A stretch of 55,567 bases of DNA from Hyphomicrobiales bacterium (GCA_002709005.1 PAPH01000026.1:1-55567); one strand, 5' to 3'; shown: positions 31,543-41,641, counted from the first letter of the stretch. The notes: a model not told the origin generated them from the letters alone. Numbers and translations: made by a program.

Positions 31543-31547
31543 CGAGG

Positions 31548-31949
31548 ATGGCCCCCCTCAGCCTGTCCATGGATGAAGCCGCGGCGCGCATAGGAATCTC
31601 GCGCCGCAACCTCCAGGACTTGATCCAGCGTCACCCTCATTACATTGTGAACGGCACACGCAAGCGCTTCACGGCCGGCGACATCGAGGCGCTGATCGCC
31701 GCCATGCGGATAGAGGCGCGCGAACTGGCCCGGCAGCAGGCCGAGGAACGCCGACAGGGAGAGAAGGCATGCCGCTCAAGCTCAAACCGCCGAGGCCCGG
31801 CAAGAGCCCCTACTGGTCCGTTCGCGGCACCTATCTCGGGGTCGCTGTGGACCGAAGCACAAAGGCGACTGACCGAGCTACGGCAGCAAAAGTCCTCCGA
31901 AAAATCGAAGCCGACATCAAGAGTGGTCTCGTTTCCCCCAAGGGGGTGA
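31548..31949 (+). CDS. AlpA/MerR-like excisionase candidate
   Basis: 133-codon frame from ATG at 31548. Residues 1-~65 form a MerR-type winged helix (LSMDEAAARIGISRRNLQDL then YIVNGTRKRFTAGDIEALIA), as in phage excisionases. The last ~60 residues are the out-of-frame reading of the integrase start (overlap 31769-31949) and are Arg/Ser/Pro-rich; they may just be read-through until a chance stop. Placed directly before the integrase, as xis usually is. Confidence 0.6.
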   Translation: MAPLSLSMDEAAARIGISRRNLQDLIQRHPHYIVNGTRKRFTAGDIEALIAAMRIEARELARQQAEERRQGEKACRSSSNRRGPARAPTGPFAAPISGSLWTEAQRRLTELRQQKSSEKSKPTSRVVSFPPRG

Positions 31950-32764
31950 AGACGTTCCTCGACGCTGCAGTCGACTACATGGCCGCGACGGGACACCAGG
32001 AGCACCTCGCCCCGATCGTCGAGCGGCTCGGCGCTTATGCGGTCGAAGCCATCGATCAGCAGCTCATCGACGAGACGGCGATCGCGCTCAAGCCGGAGGC
32101 CGCGGCCGCGACCCGCAACCGCTGGGTCTACACGCCGATCTCTGCCATTCTCAAACATGCCGGCGTCGAGCAATCGATACGCCGGCCGAAAGGCTGGCGC
32201 GGCACGCCGCGCACCGACTGGATGACGCCGGACCAGGCGTTCCGTCTGCTCGAGGCCGCCGAAGGCGTGGACCGCGAGTTCGCGATCTTCCTGTCGTTCC
32301 TGCTCTACACCGGCGCGCGGTTGAGCGAGGGGCTGGGGCTCAAGGTCGACCGCCTCGATCTGTCGGAGGCAAACGCCTATATCGAGACATCGAAGAACGG
32401 TGACCCCTACACGGCCTATCTGCCGCCCGTGCTGGTGGCCGACCTCGCCAATCACCCGCGCGGCCTGGGGCGCCAGGGACAGCGGGTCTTCCGCTTTACC
32501 AAGTGCGGGCGCATCTACACCCTGCTTGACAAGGCCAGGAAAGCGGCGGGACCGGATCTCGCCTTCGTCGGCTTTCACACATTCCGCCACACCTGGGCGA
32601 CATGGATGCGCCGCTACGGCAAATCCGATACCCGCGGCCTGCTCGAAACCAAGCGTTGGCGCGATGCCGCCTCGGTGCGGCGCTACGAACATGTTGTTGA
32701 ATCGGAAGAGGCGCGGCGCGCCGACCTGCTGCCGACAAGGAACACCCGGAAGAACGCGAAGTGA
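31769..32764 (+). CDS. Tyrosine recombinase / phage integrase
   Basis: 331 residues. N-terminal Arm/core-binding part (AP-rich, TFLDAAVDYMAATGHQEHLA), catalytic domain with Arg184 in TGARLSEGLGL, HxxR at 270-273 (HTFRH), and the nucleophile Tyr306 in RRYEHV. It integrates the phage at the tRNA-Val gene 120 bp downstream. Start ATG is upstream of the conserved region and follows the excisionase candidate. Confidence 0.95.
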   Translation: MPLKLKPPRPGKSPYWSVRGTYLGVAVDRSTKATDRATAAKVLRKIEADIKSGLVSPKGVKTFLDAAVDYMAATGHQEHLAPIVERLGAYAVEAIDQQLIDETAIALKPEAAAATRNRWVYTPISAILKHAGVEQSIRRPKGWRGTPRTDWMTPDQAFRLLEAAEGVDREFAIFLSFLLYTGARLSEGLGLKVDRLDLSEANAYIETSKNGDPYTAYLPPVLVADLANHPRGLGRQGQRVFRFTKCGRIYTLLDKARKAAGPDLAFVGFHTFRHTWATWMRRYGKSDTRGLLETKRWRDAASVRRYEHVVESEEARRADLLPTRNTRKNAK

Positions 32765-32836
32765 ACAAAGTCCACGAATTCTCCACGCCCGTTCTTTCTA
32801 TGTTCTGCAAAATTGCGCCAAACAATGCCGAAGCGG

Positions 32837-32858
32837 ACAGGCAACACCAACAGGCAAC
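32837..32858. other. ACAGGCAAC direct repeats, candidate integrase arm sites
   Basis: ACAGGCAAC at 32837-32845 and 32850-32858, 13 bp apart, between the integrase gene and the tRNA 3' end. Position fits arm-type binding sites flanking attachment core. Only two copies are visible; weak. Confidence 0.35.
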
Positions 32859-32881
32859 GCATTGATTTTACTAGAGAAAAA

Positions 32882-32956
32882 TGGTGGGCGCGACAGGGAT
32901 TGAACCTGTGACCCCTGCCGTGTGAAGGCAGTGCTCTCCCGCTGAGCTACGCGCCC
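32882..32956 (-). tRNA. tRNA-Val (CAC anticodon)
   Basis: Minus strand begins GGGCGCGTAGCTCAGCGG, has the T-arm GGTTCAATC, and ends CGCGCCCACCA with encoded CCA. The anticodon stem CTGCC/GGCAG encloses TTCACAC, so the anticodon is CAC (Val, codon GTG). All four stems pair. The 3' end faces the prophage, making this the likely integration target. Confidence 0.96.
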
Positions 32957-33151
32957 GAACGCCTGCCCTCAGGCTCGCGTCGACCGGCGGGGTATAGTCA
33001 CGGAAGGGATGTGCCGTCAAGATGGCGTTTGTTCAAGGGAGTTGCATGTCCCCCGCTCTGTGCCGGCGAGATTGCCGGCCCGCCCAGCGACGAGCGTCGG
33101 CATCGCGGGTTTTCTCATCCGGACGCGTGTGGATCGGATGGAACTACACGC

Positions 33152-33472
33152 ATGAATGTATCTTGCTTTTTTGATGAAACTGATCATTCTCCGAGCGAAT
33201 GCGCATGGGGCCAGATTATGAAAACGCTTCGCCTTTTGAACGCCTTGGAAGATGCCGGAGACAAGCTGCTCGCCAAATCAGCGGCGCGCCTCGAGGATGA
33301 GTTCAAGCATGACATCGCCAATCTGGTGGCGTCGATAAAGGCGGCCCGGCGTCTCCACGAGAATGATCTCCGGCAAAACCACAACAGTGCCGGCAACGCC
33401 GGGATGGATGTTCATCCGGGCGCCCGCGCTCTTTCCGCGGATTACACCGGCAAATCTGACGCGTCGGCTTGA
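33152..33472 (+). CDS. Hypothetical short host protein
   Basis: Up to 106 residues from ATG at 33152, or 84 from ATG at 33218. The C-terminal core MKTLRLLNALEDAGDKLLAK and DEFKHDIANLVASIKAARRL is helical and plausible; the tail is low complexity. First gene on the host side of the tRNA. No family recognised. Confidence 0.4.
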   Translation: MNVSCFFDETDHSPSECAWGQIMKTLRLLNALEDAGDKLLAKSAARLEDEFKHDIANLVASIKAARRLHENDLRQNHNSAGNAGMDVHPGARALSADYTGKSDASA

Positions 33473-33488
33473 CCGGCCCGACCTTGGC

Positions 33489-35228
33489 CTACTGACCAGC
33501 CGGCGTCAGCACCCTGAGGAATGGACTGTCTGGCTTGAGAAGCACGTCGTAGCAGGGCGTTATTTCCGCCTCCACGCGATCTGCTAGTGCCGGGCGATAG
33601 ATCTCCATCAGTTCGAGCCGTGCCCGGTGGAACGGGCATTTTGGCGCCAGAATCAGGTCGGTGTCGGCAACCGCCAGCAGCGTGGCCTCATCCGGAGTGG
33701 GGATGGAACGCGACGGGTCGGCGCCGATCGTTACCCGGGGCGTTCCCGGCCGTTTCAGGATGAAGGGAAAGGGATTGGCGAAATCGAGGTTCAGCACGGA
33801 GCGGAAATGTTCGCCGGTCCGCGCTTCGAGTTTTTCGATCGCCTGCGCCGCTTCTCCCATCTCCTGAATGAGCAGGTACTGATAGTCGTGCTCGACAAAG
33901 AGCCGGAACGAGGGCAGCGCGCCAGTTTCGGCGATCTCCTCCATCTCCTCGCGGTTGTTGACATAGAAGGAGCGCATCCTCTGCGCCTGCTCGACATACA
34001 CATCCTTGGCCGAGACACGGCCAATGGGGCCGAGAACGGGCTGATCGAGCGCCACGTATTCGGGCGCCAGCGCCGCGACGCGCGCCGCCTTGTGAGCGAG
34101 TGTGGAAACAGCCGGAACCACGACGAAGGCGGTCAGCACATAGATCAGGAAGCGGGCGCGGCCGAAGACATCCGCCGGGCGCAACAACATGCGAAGGATC
34201 GCCGGCCAGGCGATAAAATAGGGTTGTCCCCCGGTGTTCTGCGTTTCGAAAACGAGACCGCAAAACAGCGACAGGCCGATCCACATCCAGTCGGCATCGA
34301 AGAACCCGACGATCCCGCGCTGTTCGCGATCGCGCGGCCGGCGGAACGAGAGGACCTCGCGCCAGAACAGCACGAGGCACAAAAGCGCACCGGGAAACAG
34401 GATGTCGAAGCGCAGCGAGATGGCGGTGAGAAAACGCGGCAGAAGCGTTCCCGTGTTCTCCGATGCCAGAGCGAGAATATCGAAAATATAGGCCGAGACG
34501 ATGCCTGTCGCCAGTTGCAGGATGCCGGTGAGGCCGATGCAGACGAGCCCCACGGACAGCGCCACATAGGGGTGTATGCGCCGGGTGACGAGACCGAGGA
34601 TGAGAAGCGGACCAACAGCGGCGAAGGCCGTGATCTTGCAGAAGGCGAGGCTGAGCATGAGCACGGTCAGAAGAACAGCCTGCAGCGCCCGCCCGCGCAC
34701 GAACAAAACCGTCGCCGCGGTCAGGAACATCAGGTGCGAGCCGTGCCGGTTATAGATGCCGTATCCGTCGGTGCCTGCGAAATTGTTGTAGATCATGTCG
34801 TTGAAGGGCAGCGCTGTATAGACGATCCACGCGCCCAGAAGCCCCCAGACAGCCATGCGGCCGCGTTGCGAGGCGTCCCAGATGATCGCCGCCATCACAG
34901 GCGCGGTGACCGGCAGCCATTCGAGTTGCGTCAGGAAGACCGGATGGGCGTTCGGAAACAGATGGTAGTTGAGCCAGACGAACCAGTATTCCATCGGCCC
35001 CACAGGCACCTGGAAGTCGCTGATAGGCCACTGGCCTGCGTTCATCCGGCCGATCGCGTCGTAATAGAGCAGAATGTCCCAGTACATCGGCCCGACGGGC
35101 AGGACCAGCGGCAACACCTGAATGAGCGCGGCGACGGCCAGAAAGACGAGCAGGACCGCATAGGCCACATACAGCGGATGACGCCCCCCGGCATCCTGCC
35201 GATAGGCACCATAATAAATATCCGCCAT
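33489..35228 (-). CDS. Polytopic membrane protein, glycosyltransferase-like topology
   Basis: 579 residues from ATG at 35228 (MADIYYGAYRQDAG); an ATG 11 codons earlier is possible. About ten membrane helices alternate with loops from residue ~25 (VAYAVLLVFLAVAALIQVLP) to ~370, followed by a ~200-residue soluble C-terminus. The layout recalls GT-C type (PMT/ArnT-like) glycosyltransferases, but no catalytic DD/DE motif was clearly identified, so this is tentative. Confidence 0.6.
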   Translation of the reverse strand: MADIYYGAYRQDAGGRHPLYVAYAVLLVFLAVAALIQVLPLVLPVGPMYWDILLYYDAIGRMNAGQWPISDFQVPVGPMEYWFVWLNYHLFPNAHPVFLTQLEWLPVTAPVMAAIIWDASQRGRMAVWGLLGAWIVYTALPFNDMIYNNFAGTDGYGIYNRHGSHLMFLTAATVLFVRGRALQAVLLTVLMLSLAFCKITAFAAVGPLLILGLVTRRIHPYVALSVGLVCIGLTGILQLATGIVSAYIFDILALASENTGTLLPRFLTAISLRFDILFPGALLCLVLFWREVLSFRRPRDREQRGIVGFFDADWMWIGLSLFCGLVFETQNTGGQPYFIAWPAILRMLLRPADVFGRARFLIYVLTAFVVVPAVSTLAHKAARVAALAPEYVALDQPVLGPIGRVSAKDVYVEQAQRMRSFYVNNREEMEEIAETGALPSFRLFVEHDYQYLLIQEMGEAAQAIEKLEARTGEHFRSVLNLDFANPFPFILKRPGTPRVTIGADPSRSIPTPDEATLLAVADTDLILAPKCPFHRARLELMEIYRPALADRVEAEITPCYDVLLKPDSPFLRVLTPAGQ

Positions 35229-35319
35229 GCCATTGCCCCAAGCTGATTCGACGCCGCACAAGTGTGCAACAGCCCCCAGCGCAACGCCAGCGCCGACGCT
35301 GGTGAATCACTCGTGATGG

Positions 35320-36288
35320 TTACTGGCAGATCCGGTAGCCACCGCGGCGTTCGGCGAGATCGAGATGGATGTGGTCGCTGTGGAAACTGTCCGCGCCCGG
35401 CCCGAGGACCGTGGTGAAATGCAGGCATGCCCCTTTCCGCACCGCCGCCTGAAGAGCGCCTGCGATCGTGTGATCGTCCTCGCGCGGCGTGACCGTCACA
35501 CCGGTTCCGTCGGCGAGCGTGAAGCCGGCGATGTCGATCGCCCGGCCCTTGCCGTGCTCGCTGAGTTTCGCCCCTGTCTGCGAATTGCGCGGCCGGCAGA
35601 TATAGGATGAGGCCTGACGGATCGCGGCGACGGACTTGCGGCCGGGTTTGTCGTCTTCGGACAACGTCTCGATGGCGATCTGGGCGGCGGGCTTGAGTTC
35701 GGCCTCCACCCATTCGGCGAGCGCAAGCGCCGTCGCACAGTCGAGCTTGGCTGCCGGCTTGAGTTCGATACCGCCGGAAAAGCCGCTGATCTCGAAAGGA
35801 TGGGCGATGCCGCAGCCCCCCTCGCCACCGATTTCATCGAGCGGCTTGAACACGGGCCCAAGCCGGGCAAGCTCGGCCACACAGGCGGAATCGACAGGCT
35901 CCGGCGGACTGACCTCGACTTTCCGGTCTTCGGCCTTCGGCTCGGACTTTGCAGCGTCCGCGTCTTTCCCCTTCTCCGCCTTGCCCGCGTCGGAAGGCGC
36001 GCTGTTGGACTGGTTGTCCTCCCCGGTATCGTCCATTGGATCTGCCGTATCGGCAGAATCCGCCTCGCTGGCATCATCGGAAGCGGGCTCATCAATCTCG
36101 GGACGCGGCTTCGGCACCGGCGTTTCGGCGGCAGCCTCCGCTTCCACGCGCGGTGCCGGCTCGGGGACCGGAACCGGCTCTTCGGCGCGGCTTGCATCGA
36201 CACCCAGGAGCACCAGCCCCATGGCGAGAACGGAAATTGTAGTGCTGAGGGAAAGGGTCACTTGGCGCTTCCGGATGATTGGCATCAT
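35320..36288 (-). CDS. Extensin-like / DD-carboxypeptidase-fold periplasmic protein
   Basis: 322 residues from ATG at 36288 (MMPIIRKRQ), a better signal-peptide start than the longer frame. N-terminal signal/anchor, a long Pro/Glu/Asp-rich linker (about 30-120), then an extensin-family C-terminal domain with FEISGFSGGIELKPAAKLDC, KLSEHGKGRAIDIAGF and the metal site SDHIHLDL. The two His of SEHG and SDHIH suggest a zinc peptidase acting on the wall. Common in rhizobia. Next gene over is the YcbB-type transpeptidase. Confidence 0.82.
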   Translation of the reverse strand: MMPIIRKRQVTLSLSTTISVLAMGLVLLGVDASRAEEPVPVPEPAPRVEAEAAAETPVPKPRPEIDEPASDDASEADSADTADPMDDTGEDNQSNSAPSDAGKAEKGKDADAAKSEPKAEDRKVEVSPPEPVDSACVAELARLGPVFKPLDEIGGEGGCGIAHPFEISGFSGGIELKPAAKLDCATALALAEWVEAELKPAAQIAIETLSEDDKPGRKSVAAIRQASSYICRPRNSQTGAKLSEHGKGRAIDIAGFTLADGTGVTVTPREDDHTIAGALQAAVRKGACLHFTTVLGPGADSFHSDHIHLDLAERRGGYRICQ

Positions 36289-36361
36289 CCCGTGAAAACG
36301 CGCCCGGAGAAGAAGCGGTTCCCCCGACACGGGATATCGGGGAAACCGGATGTTTCGTCGA

Positions 36362-38251
36362 TCAGCCGGAAGCCGAACGCTCGGCTACCGTCGCCTCGAT
36401 CGCCTTTTCGAGATAGGCGTCGCGATCATAGACGTCGGCATAGTATTTCACGTCTTCGCCCGGTTCCGCCCAAGCGGTGAAATAGGAAACGTGCACGGGG
36501 ATCTTGTGCGGAACGGAAAGCGCCTTGTTATGTCCTTGCGCGATTTCACGGCCGACCTCCTCGACGCTGATGCCGAGAACCCGCGATGCCATGCCGCGCG
36601 GATCCTGCAAGCGGACGCAACCATGGCTGAAGGCGCGCATGTCCCTGCTGAATAGCGATTTCGAGGGCGTATCGTGCATGTAGATGGCATGCGTATTGGG
36701 GAAGAGTATCTTCAATTCGCCGAGCGCGTTGTCGTCTCCCGGCGGCTGACGCACGCCGACGGCCCCGCGGCCGACCGAATGCCAGTTCACCCCGCTCGAG
36801 GAGACCGCGCGGCCATTATAGGTGACCTGATAGCCCAGCCGGTCGAGATAGGAGGGATCGCTGCGCAGTTTCGGCAGCATTTCGTTGATGATGATCGACT
36901 GCGGCACGCCCCAGTACGGGTTCACCTCGACGGTCTCGATCTGATCATCGAAGAAATAGGTCTGGTTGGATTTCTTGCCGACGACGGTACGCGTCGAGAA
37001 GACGGGTTTGCCGTCCTCGTAATAGGTCGCGACGAAAGCCGGCTGGTTGATGAAGACCCTGCGGCTTTCCAGCGTTCCCGGCAGCCACCGCGACCGCTCC
37101 ATCGAAAGCTTCACCTTTTCGATCTTTGCGGCGTTGGTTTCACCCACGAGCGCGCGAACGGTGCGCGGTCCCACCACGCCGTCGGAGGCAAGGCCCGCCT
37201 CCTTCTGGAAGCCCTTCACCAGCGCGACGATATCCGGATCGTACTCCTCATTGTCGATGTAGCTCGCGAGCAGGAGCGCGTTTTCGGCTTTCAGCTCGTC
37301 AGACGCCTTCATCTCGATGGCGCGCACGAGGTTCTTCGTCTCGGAGCTCGACTGACCGGGCTTCAGCAAAAGGTCGGCGGAAAGCTTGATCGCCTTGCCC
37401 TCGTCCGCCTGTTCGAGCCGCGCGAGCTCGGCGACGAAGGCCGCGAAATGGCCGCCCTGCGGATTGAAGCCGTAGAGGGCTTCGCCGGCGTCCGCGGAAT
37501 TGGAGATCGCCTCCAGCGCGGCCACCAGATCGGGCGTCTTGCGCTTGAAATCGTGGTAGCCGGAAATGCGGTTGGGATCGACGCGGCCGCGATTGGCATC
37601 AAGCACGTAGTCGGCGACCGCCGCCGAGAGCGCCATCTCGAAGCGCATCAGTTCGCGCTGGCGTTCGCCGTTGCGCGTCACGTCGTAACCGTCCTCAGGC
37701 ACATCGACGCGATAGTCCGCCGCCGAGAGACCGACACTGTCGGCGTCTTCCAGCACCGCGAGCACGGATCGCGCCGCCGCATTGATGCTCGAGCCGGACA
37801 CCCAGAGGTAATCCGGCCTGGATGAATAGAGTTCGACAAGCGCCTCAGCCGCTTCGGGCAGTGCCCGGATCTTGAGATCGGCAAGGGCTGCCCTGCCCTC
37901 GTCGAAGGCGTTCATGCCCAGCGGTGGCAAGGTCATTGTATCTTCGGTGGAGCCGGTGACCACGGGATCGCTGATCGCACTGAAAATCACCGAGACGAGA
38001 CGATCCGGCTGGTAGGTCTTGTAGGTCGGGCCGCTGACGCGCGCCACGGGCCGGGACGTACCCTCTTTGACAGGCTTCTGACGGACGACCTCTCTCTTTT
38101 CGGTCCGGTTGTGGGCGCGAATACGCTGAAGCGGCGTCTTCCGGATCGAATCCAGCGCGCCCGCCTGCGCCGCCTGCGGGGCCACGTAGCTCTCCCCGGC
38201 TCCGGCGATCAGAGCGACAAGTGCCACGCACAGCCCATGTTTGAATGCCAT
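36362..38251 (-). CDS. L,D-transpeptidase, YcbB/LdtD-like
   Basis: 629 residues from ATG at 38251 (MAFKHGLCVALVALIAGAGE), a signal-peptide start after GGAAGG; the 47 upstream codons are shadow. Domains: scaffold region, peptidoglycan-binding segment DGVVGPRTVRALVGETNA near 360, and YkuD catalytic domain with HGCVRLQDPR (nucleophile Cys) near residue 570. Makes 3-3 crosslinks in the murein, which dominate in Rhizobiales. Confidence 0.9.
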   Translation of the reverse strand: MAFKHGLCVALVALIAGAGESYVAPQAAQAGALDSIRKTPLQRIRAHNRTEKREVVRQKPVKEGTSRPVARVSGPTYKTYQPDRLVSVIFSAISDPVVTGSTEDTMTLPPLGMNAFDEGRAALADLKIRALPEAAEALVELYSSRPDYLWVSGSSINAAARSVLAVLEDADSVGLSAADYRVDVPEDGYDVTRNGERQRELMRFEMALSAAVADYVLDANRGRVDPNRISGYHDFKRKTPDLVAALEAISNSADAGEALYGFNPQGGHFAAFVAELARLEQADEGKAIKLSADLLLKPGQSSSETKNLVRAIEMKASDELKAENALLLASYIDNEEYDPDIVALVKGFQKEAGLASDGVVGPRTVRALVGETNAAKIEKVKLSMERSRWLPGTLESRRVFINQPAFVATYYEDGKPVFSTRTVVGKKSNQTYFFDDQIETVEVNPYWGVPQSIIINEMLPKLRSDPSYLDRLGYQVTYNGRAVSSSGVNWHSVGRGAVGVRQPPGDDNALGELKILFPNTHAIYMHDTPSKSLFSRDMRAFSHGCVRLQDPRGMASRVLGISVEEVGREIAQGHNKALSVPHKIPVHVSYFTAWAEPGEDVKYYADVYDRDAYLEKAIEATVAERSASG

Positions 38252-38548
38252 ATTGCTGATACCTTCCGCCGGCTCCCGGCTATCCCAATGATTTGTCTTG
38301 CCCCGCCGGGAAATTACCAAAGCACCCCGGCCTTGAAAAGCGCGTGCGAGCCGCATCACGAAATGGTGCATCCGGTGTTGCGGGATGTCCACGCCGCGTC
38401 TTTCGGCTCACGAAAACAAATCTATCTTGAGCGAGCCTGACAGGCCGTTAACGCCGCATCCACCAAAAAGCCGAATTGCTTTCCGAACGAACTGCACCTA
38501 AACCCTGCCCGACCCTTCACCGATCTCCGCGACGAAAGGACCGTTTTC

Positions 38549-40156
38549 GTGGCTGACGCACTTTTCCCCCTCGGACCCGACGCCACGCCCTGGCGCAAGA
38601 TTTCAGACCAGCATGTCTCGGTGGAGACATTTCGTGGACAGGACGTCCTGACCGTGGAAACCGAGGCGCTCCGGATTCTCTCGGAAGCGGCCTTCGCCGA
38701 TATCAACCATCTCCTCCGCCCCGGCCATCTCCAACAGCTGTCGAAAATCCTGGAAGACCCGGAAGCCACGGAGAACGACCGTTTCGTCGCCTTCGATCTT
38801 CTCAAGAACGCCAATATCGCGGCCGGCGCCATCCTACCCATGTGCCAGGACACCGGCACCGCGATTGTGATGGCGAAAAAAGGCCGCCGCGTCTGGACCG
38901 AGGGCGGCGATTACGAGGCGCTCGCGGGCGGCGTCATGGACGCTTACGAGAAGAAGAACCTGCGCTACTCGCAACTCGCGCCGGTGAAGATGTTCGAGGA
39001 GAAGAACACCCGCAACAATCTTCCCGCCCAGATCGACATCTACGAGGAAGGCGACGATACCTACGACTTCCTGTTCGTCGCCAAGGGCGGCGGCTCGGCC
39101 AACAAGACCTTCCTCTATCAGGGGACGCCCTCGCTTCTCACCCACGACCGGATGATCGACTTCCTCAAGGAAAAGATCCTCACCCTCGGCACCGCCGCCT
39201 GCCCGCCCTACCATCTGGCGATCGTCATCGGCGGCACCTCGGCCGAGATGAACCTGAAGACCGTCAAACTGGCTTCGACCAAGTATCTCGACAACCTTCC
39301 GACGGAGGGGTCCGAGGCTGGCCACGCGTTCCGCGATCTCGAAATGGAAGCGGAGGTTCACAAGCTCACCCAGCAGATGGGCGTGGGCGCGCAGTTCGGC
39401 GGCAAATATTTCTGCCATGACGTCCGCGTCATCCGCCTGCCCCGCCACGGTGCCTCGCTGCCGATCGGGCTCGGCGTTTCCTGCTCGGCCGACCGTCAGG
39501 CGAAGGGCAAGATCACCCGCGACGGCGTCTTCATCGAGCAATTGGAGACCGATCCGTCAAAATACATGCCGGAGATCGACGAGGAGAAGCTCTCCGAACA
39601 CGTGGTGAAGATCGACCTCAACCAGCCGATGGCCGACATCCTCGCGGAATTGTCCCAGCACCCCATCAAGACCCAACTGTCGCTCTCGGGCCCGATCATC
39701 GTCGCCCGCGACCTGGCGCATGCAAAGATCCGCGCCCGGCTCGAGGCCGGCGAGGAGATGCCGGACTATTTCAAGAAGCATCCGATCTATTACGCCGGGC
39801 CGGCGAAGACGCCGGAGGGGTATGCTTCAGGCTCATTCGGCCCGACGACCGCAGGCCGCATGGATTCCTATGTCGACCAGTTCCAGTCCTTCGGCGGCTC
39901 CATGGTCATGCTTGCCAAGGGCAACCGCTCGCGCGCCGTGCGCGAGGCCTGCGGCCGCCATGGCGGATTCTATCTCGGCTCCATCGGCGGCCCCGCCGCC
40001 CGACTGGCGCAGGACTGCATCAAGAAAGTGGAGGTCGTCGAGTACCCGGAACTCGGCATGGAGGCGATCTGGAAGATCGAGGTCGAGAATTTCCCCGCCT
40101 TCATCGTCATAGACGACAAGGGGAACGACTTCTTCAGGGAACTCAACCTCGGCTAG
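38549..40156 (+). CDS. Fumarate hydratase, class I (4Fe-4S)
   Basis: 535 residues, GTG start at 38549. N-terminal domain with iron-sulfur ligand Cys99 in [13 protein letters not shown] and a second pair in [13 protein letters not shown] and [12 protein letters not shown]-terminal domain with the usual [20 protein letters not shown]. Interconverts fumarate and malate in the TCA cycle. Alone, divergent from the transpeptidase gene. Confidence 0.93.
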   Translation: MADALFPLGPDATPWRKISDQHVSVETFRGQDVLTVETEALRILSEAAFADINHLLRPGHLQQLSKILEDPEATENDRFVAFDLLKNANIAAGAILPMCQDTGTAIVMAKKGRRVWTEGGDYEALAGGVMDAYEKKNLRYSQLAPVKMFEEKNTRNNLPAQIDIYEEGDDTYDFLFVAKGGGSANKTFLYQGTPSLLTHDRMIDFLKEKILTLGTAACPPYHLAIVIGGTSAEMNLKTVKLASTKYLDNLPTEGSEAGHAFRDLEMEAEVHKLTQQMGVGAQFGGKYFCHDVRVIRLPRHGASLPIGLGVSCSADRQAKGKITRDGVFIEQLETDPSKYMPEIDEEKLSEHVVKIDLNQPMADILAELSQHPIKTQLSLSGPIIVARDLAHAKIRARLEAGEEMPDYFKKHPIYYAGPAKTPEGYASGSFGPTTAGRMDSYVDQFQSFGGSMVMLAKGNRSRAVREACGRHGGFYLGSIGGPAARLAQDCIKKVEVVEYPELGMEAIWKIEVENFPAFIVIDDKGNDFFRELNLG

Positions 40157-40347
40157 GGTCATACGTCCCCTCACCCGCGCCCGGTGAAATTCAACTTGAA
40201 GGTTGCTGCAACCAGCGGCAGCAATGCGCCACGAATACAATAAAAATACAAGGTAATTGAGAAAAGCTTTATATACATTAACAGTTCCCCAACGATTGGG
40301 GCGTAAGAAGAAACAACTAATGGGGTAAAGAAGAGTTGGGGACCTTC

Positions 40348-41421
40348 ATGTCGACGACAACCGGCGGCAAGAAAGTGCAGATGCTGGATGCCGCGACGAT
40401 GGTTCTCGCAACCATGCGCAAGAAGGGCATTGCGGGCATCCCGCGCAATTACGAGCTTGTCTACGAAGCGCTGAACGCCTCCAACCCCGCCCTGACCCGC
40501 GAATTCGAAAACCTCGGGCCCAATCCGGTTCAGGCCGAGCTCGATGAGGTCGGCGCCAAATATTTCGCCCATCACCACAAGACGACCGTCGTTGACGGTG
40601 CCCGCGACAAGATTTCCGACGAAGTCGAATCCATGCTCCGGCTTCTGCGCCAGGAGCAGTCGTCGCTCGAAAGCTATACCAAGCTGCTCGGCGAGACCTA
40701 TCAGCGGATTTCCACCAAGAGCGCGGCGAGCACCGAGATTCTCACAGGCATCATCGGCATGCTGTCCTCAGCGACCGGCGACACGATGGAAAAGGGCAAG
40801 GTCGTCGTCGAACACATGGTCGAGCGCGCCTTCGAGATGGAGCAGGTCAAGCTCGAACTCGACGAATACAAGCGCATCGCCAACACCGATCCGCTGACCA
40901 GGCTGGCCAACCGTCGCGCCTTCGACGACGCGCTGCCGGACATCTACAACTCCCAGCGCGATTCCATGTATCACGCGCTGATCGTCTGCGACATCGACCA
41001 CTTCAAGAAGTTCAACGACAGTTTCGGCCACCCGGTGGGTGACCGCGTCCTCGGCGTGGTCGCCGCGGTGATGCGCTCGACCTTGCGAAAGGACGTCTTC
41101 ATCGCCAGAACCGGCGGCGAGGAATTCGCCGTCATCCTGCACGGCACCAGCCAGGAAATCACCATGGAAGTGGCTGAGCGGATCCGCACCGCGATCGAAA
41201 AGACGCCGCTCAGGAACCAGAAGACGGGAATGGACTACGGCCCGATAACGGTCTCAATCGGCGTGTGCATGGCGAGCGACGCGGAGAATGCGACCGACCT
41301 CTACAATAAGGCCGACATCGCGCTCTATCTGGCCAAGCACGGCGGCCGCAACCAGGTCCAGATCTTCAACGAAGGCATGGCCGGCGACATTGACCGGAAC
41401 TGGCTCATCTACCGCAAGTGA
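40348..41421 (+). CDS. Diguanylate cyclase (GGEEF)
   Basis: 357 residues from ATG at 40348; a TTG four codons earlier is less likely. N-terminal ~165 residues are helical with coiled-coil character (EEQSSLESYTKLLGETYQ region) and no recognised sensor. GGDEF domain about 185-345 with the substrate strand DPLTRLANRRAFDDALP, CDIDHFKKFNDSFGHPVGD, and active motif RTGGEEF. The allosteric RxxD I-site seems absent (RKDV in place), so feedback inhibition by c-di-GMP may be lost. Cytoplasmic. Confidence 0.92.
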   Translation: MSTTTGGKKVQMLDAATMVLATMRKKGIAGIPRNYELVYEALNASNPALTREFENLGPNPVQAELDEVGAKYFAHHHKTTVVDGARDKISDEVESMLRLLRQEQSSLESYTKLLGETYQRISTKSAASTEILTGIIGMLSSATGDTMEKGKVVVEHMVERAFEMEQVKLELDEYKRIANTDPLTRLANRRAFDDALPDIYNSQRDSMYHALIVCDIDHFKKFNDSFGHPVGDRVLGVVAAVMRSTLRKDVFIARTGGEEFAVILHGTSQEITMEVAERIRTAIEKTPLRNQKTGMDYGPITVSIGVCMASDAENATDLYNKADIALYLAKHGGRNQVQIFNEGMAGDIDRNWLIYRK

Positions 41422-41641
41422 GGCAATGCCCCTTGCGTTATACATGTCTTCATCAAGAAAAGCCGCACAAAGACAGGACCCGGCAGGCCCAATACTGGCG
41501 CAAGCAGACAACAGCTGTCGCCTTTTCCGCATTTCCCGACGTTCGGCGCTGGACAGGCCGGCACCGAAACGCTACCCGATTCACCATCAGCGCCGCAGTT
41601 TCGGTCGCGCCCCTTGAAATCCCGAGACACCGGATCGAGCC

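Larger units (their letters stand above)
1..32925. mobile_element. Temperate myophage prophage integrated at tRNA-Val (left end outside window)
   Basis: About 50 densely packed phage genes run from the left edge to the integrase at 31769-32764, which abuts the 3' end of a tRNA-Val gene. Order and content are lambda-like for the head (terminase, portal, protease, D, E, W) and Mu-like for the contractile tail (sheath, tube, tape measure). The immunity region sits near 23.6-25.1 kb with two divergent transcription units. The right attachment site should lie in the tRNA 3' half; the exact core cannot be set because the left junction is not in the window. No head, tail or replication gene seen is obviously broken, so the element may be functional, but lysis and fibre genes are unseen. 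Confidence 0.95.

Noticed and set aside
31769..31949. Full-length excisionase of 133 residues as a firm call
   Set aside because: Only the first ~65 residues look like a DNA-binding domain; the rest is the other reading frame of the integrase gene.
33627..35246. Plus-strand ORF of 539 codons opposite the membrane protein gene
   Set aside because: Arg/Asp/Gln-rich antisense of membrane-helix codons; no recognisable fold.
40287..40301. Terminator or riboswitch (CCCCAA-CGA-TTGGGG) before the diguanylate cyclase gene
   Set aside because: A clean small hairpin but no T run and no known aptamer features; left unassigned.
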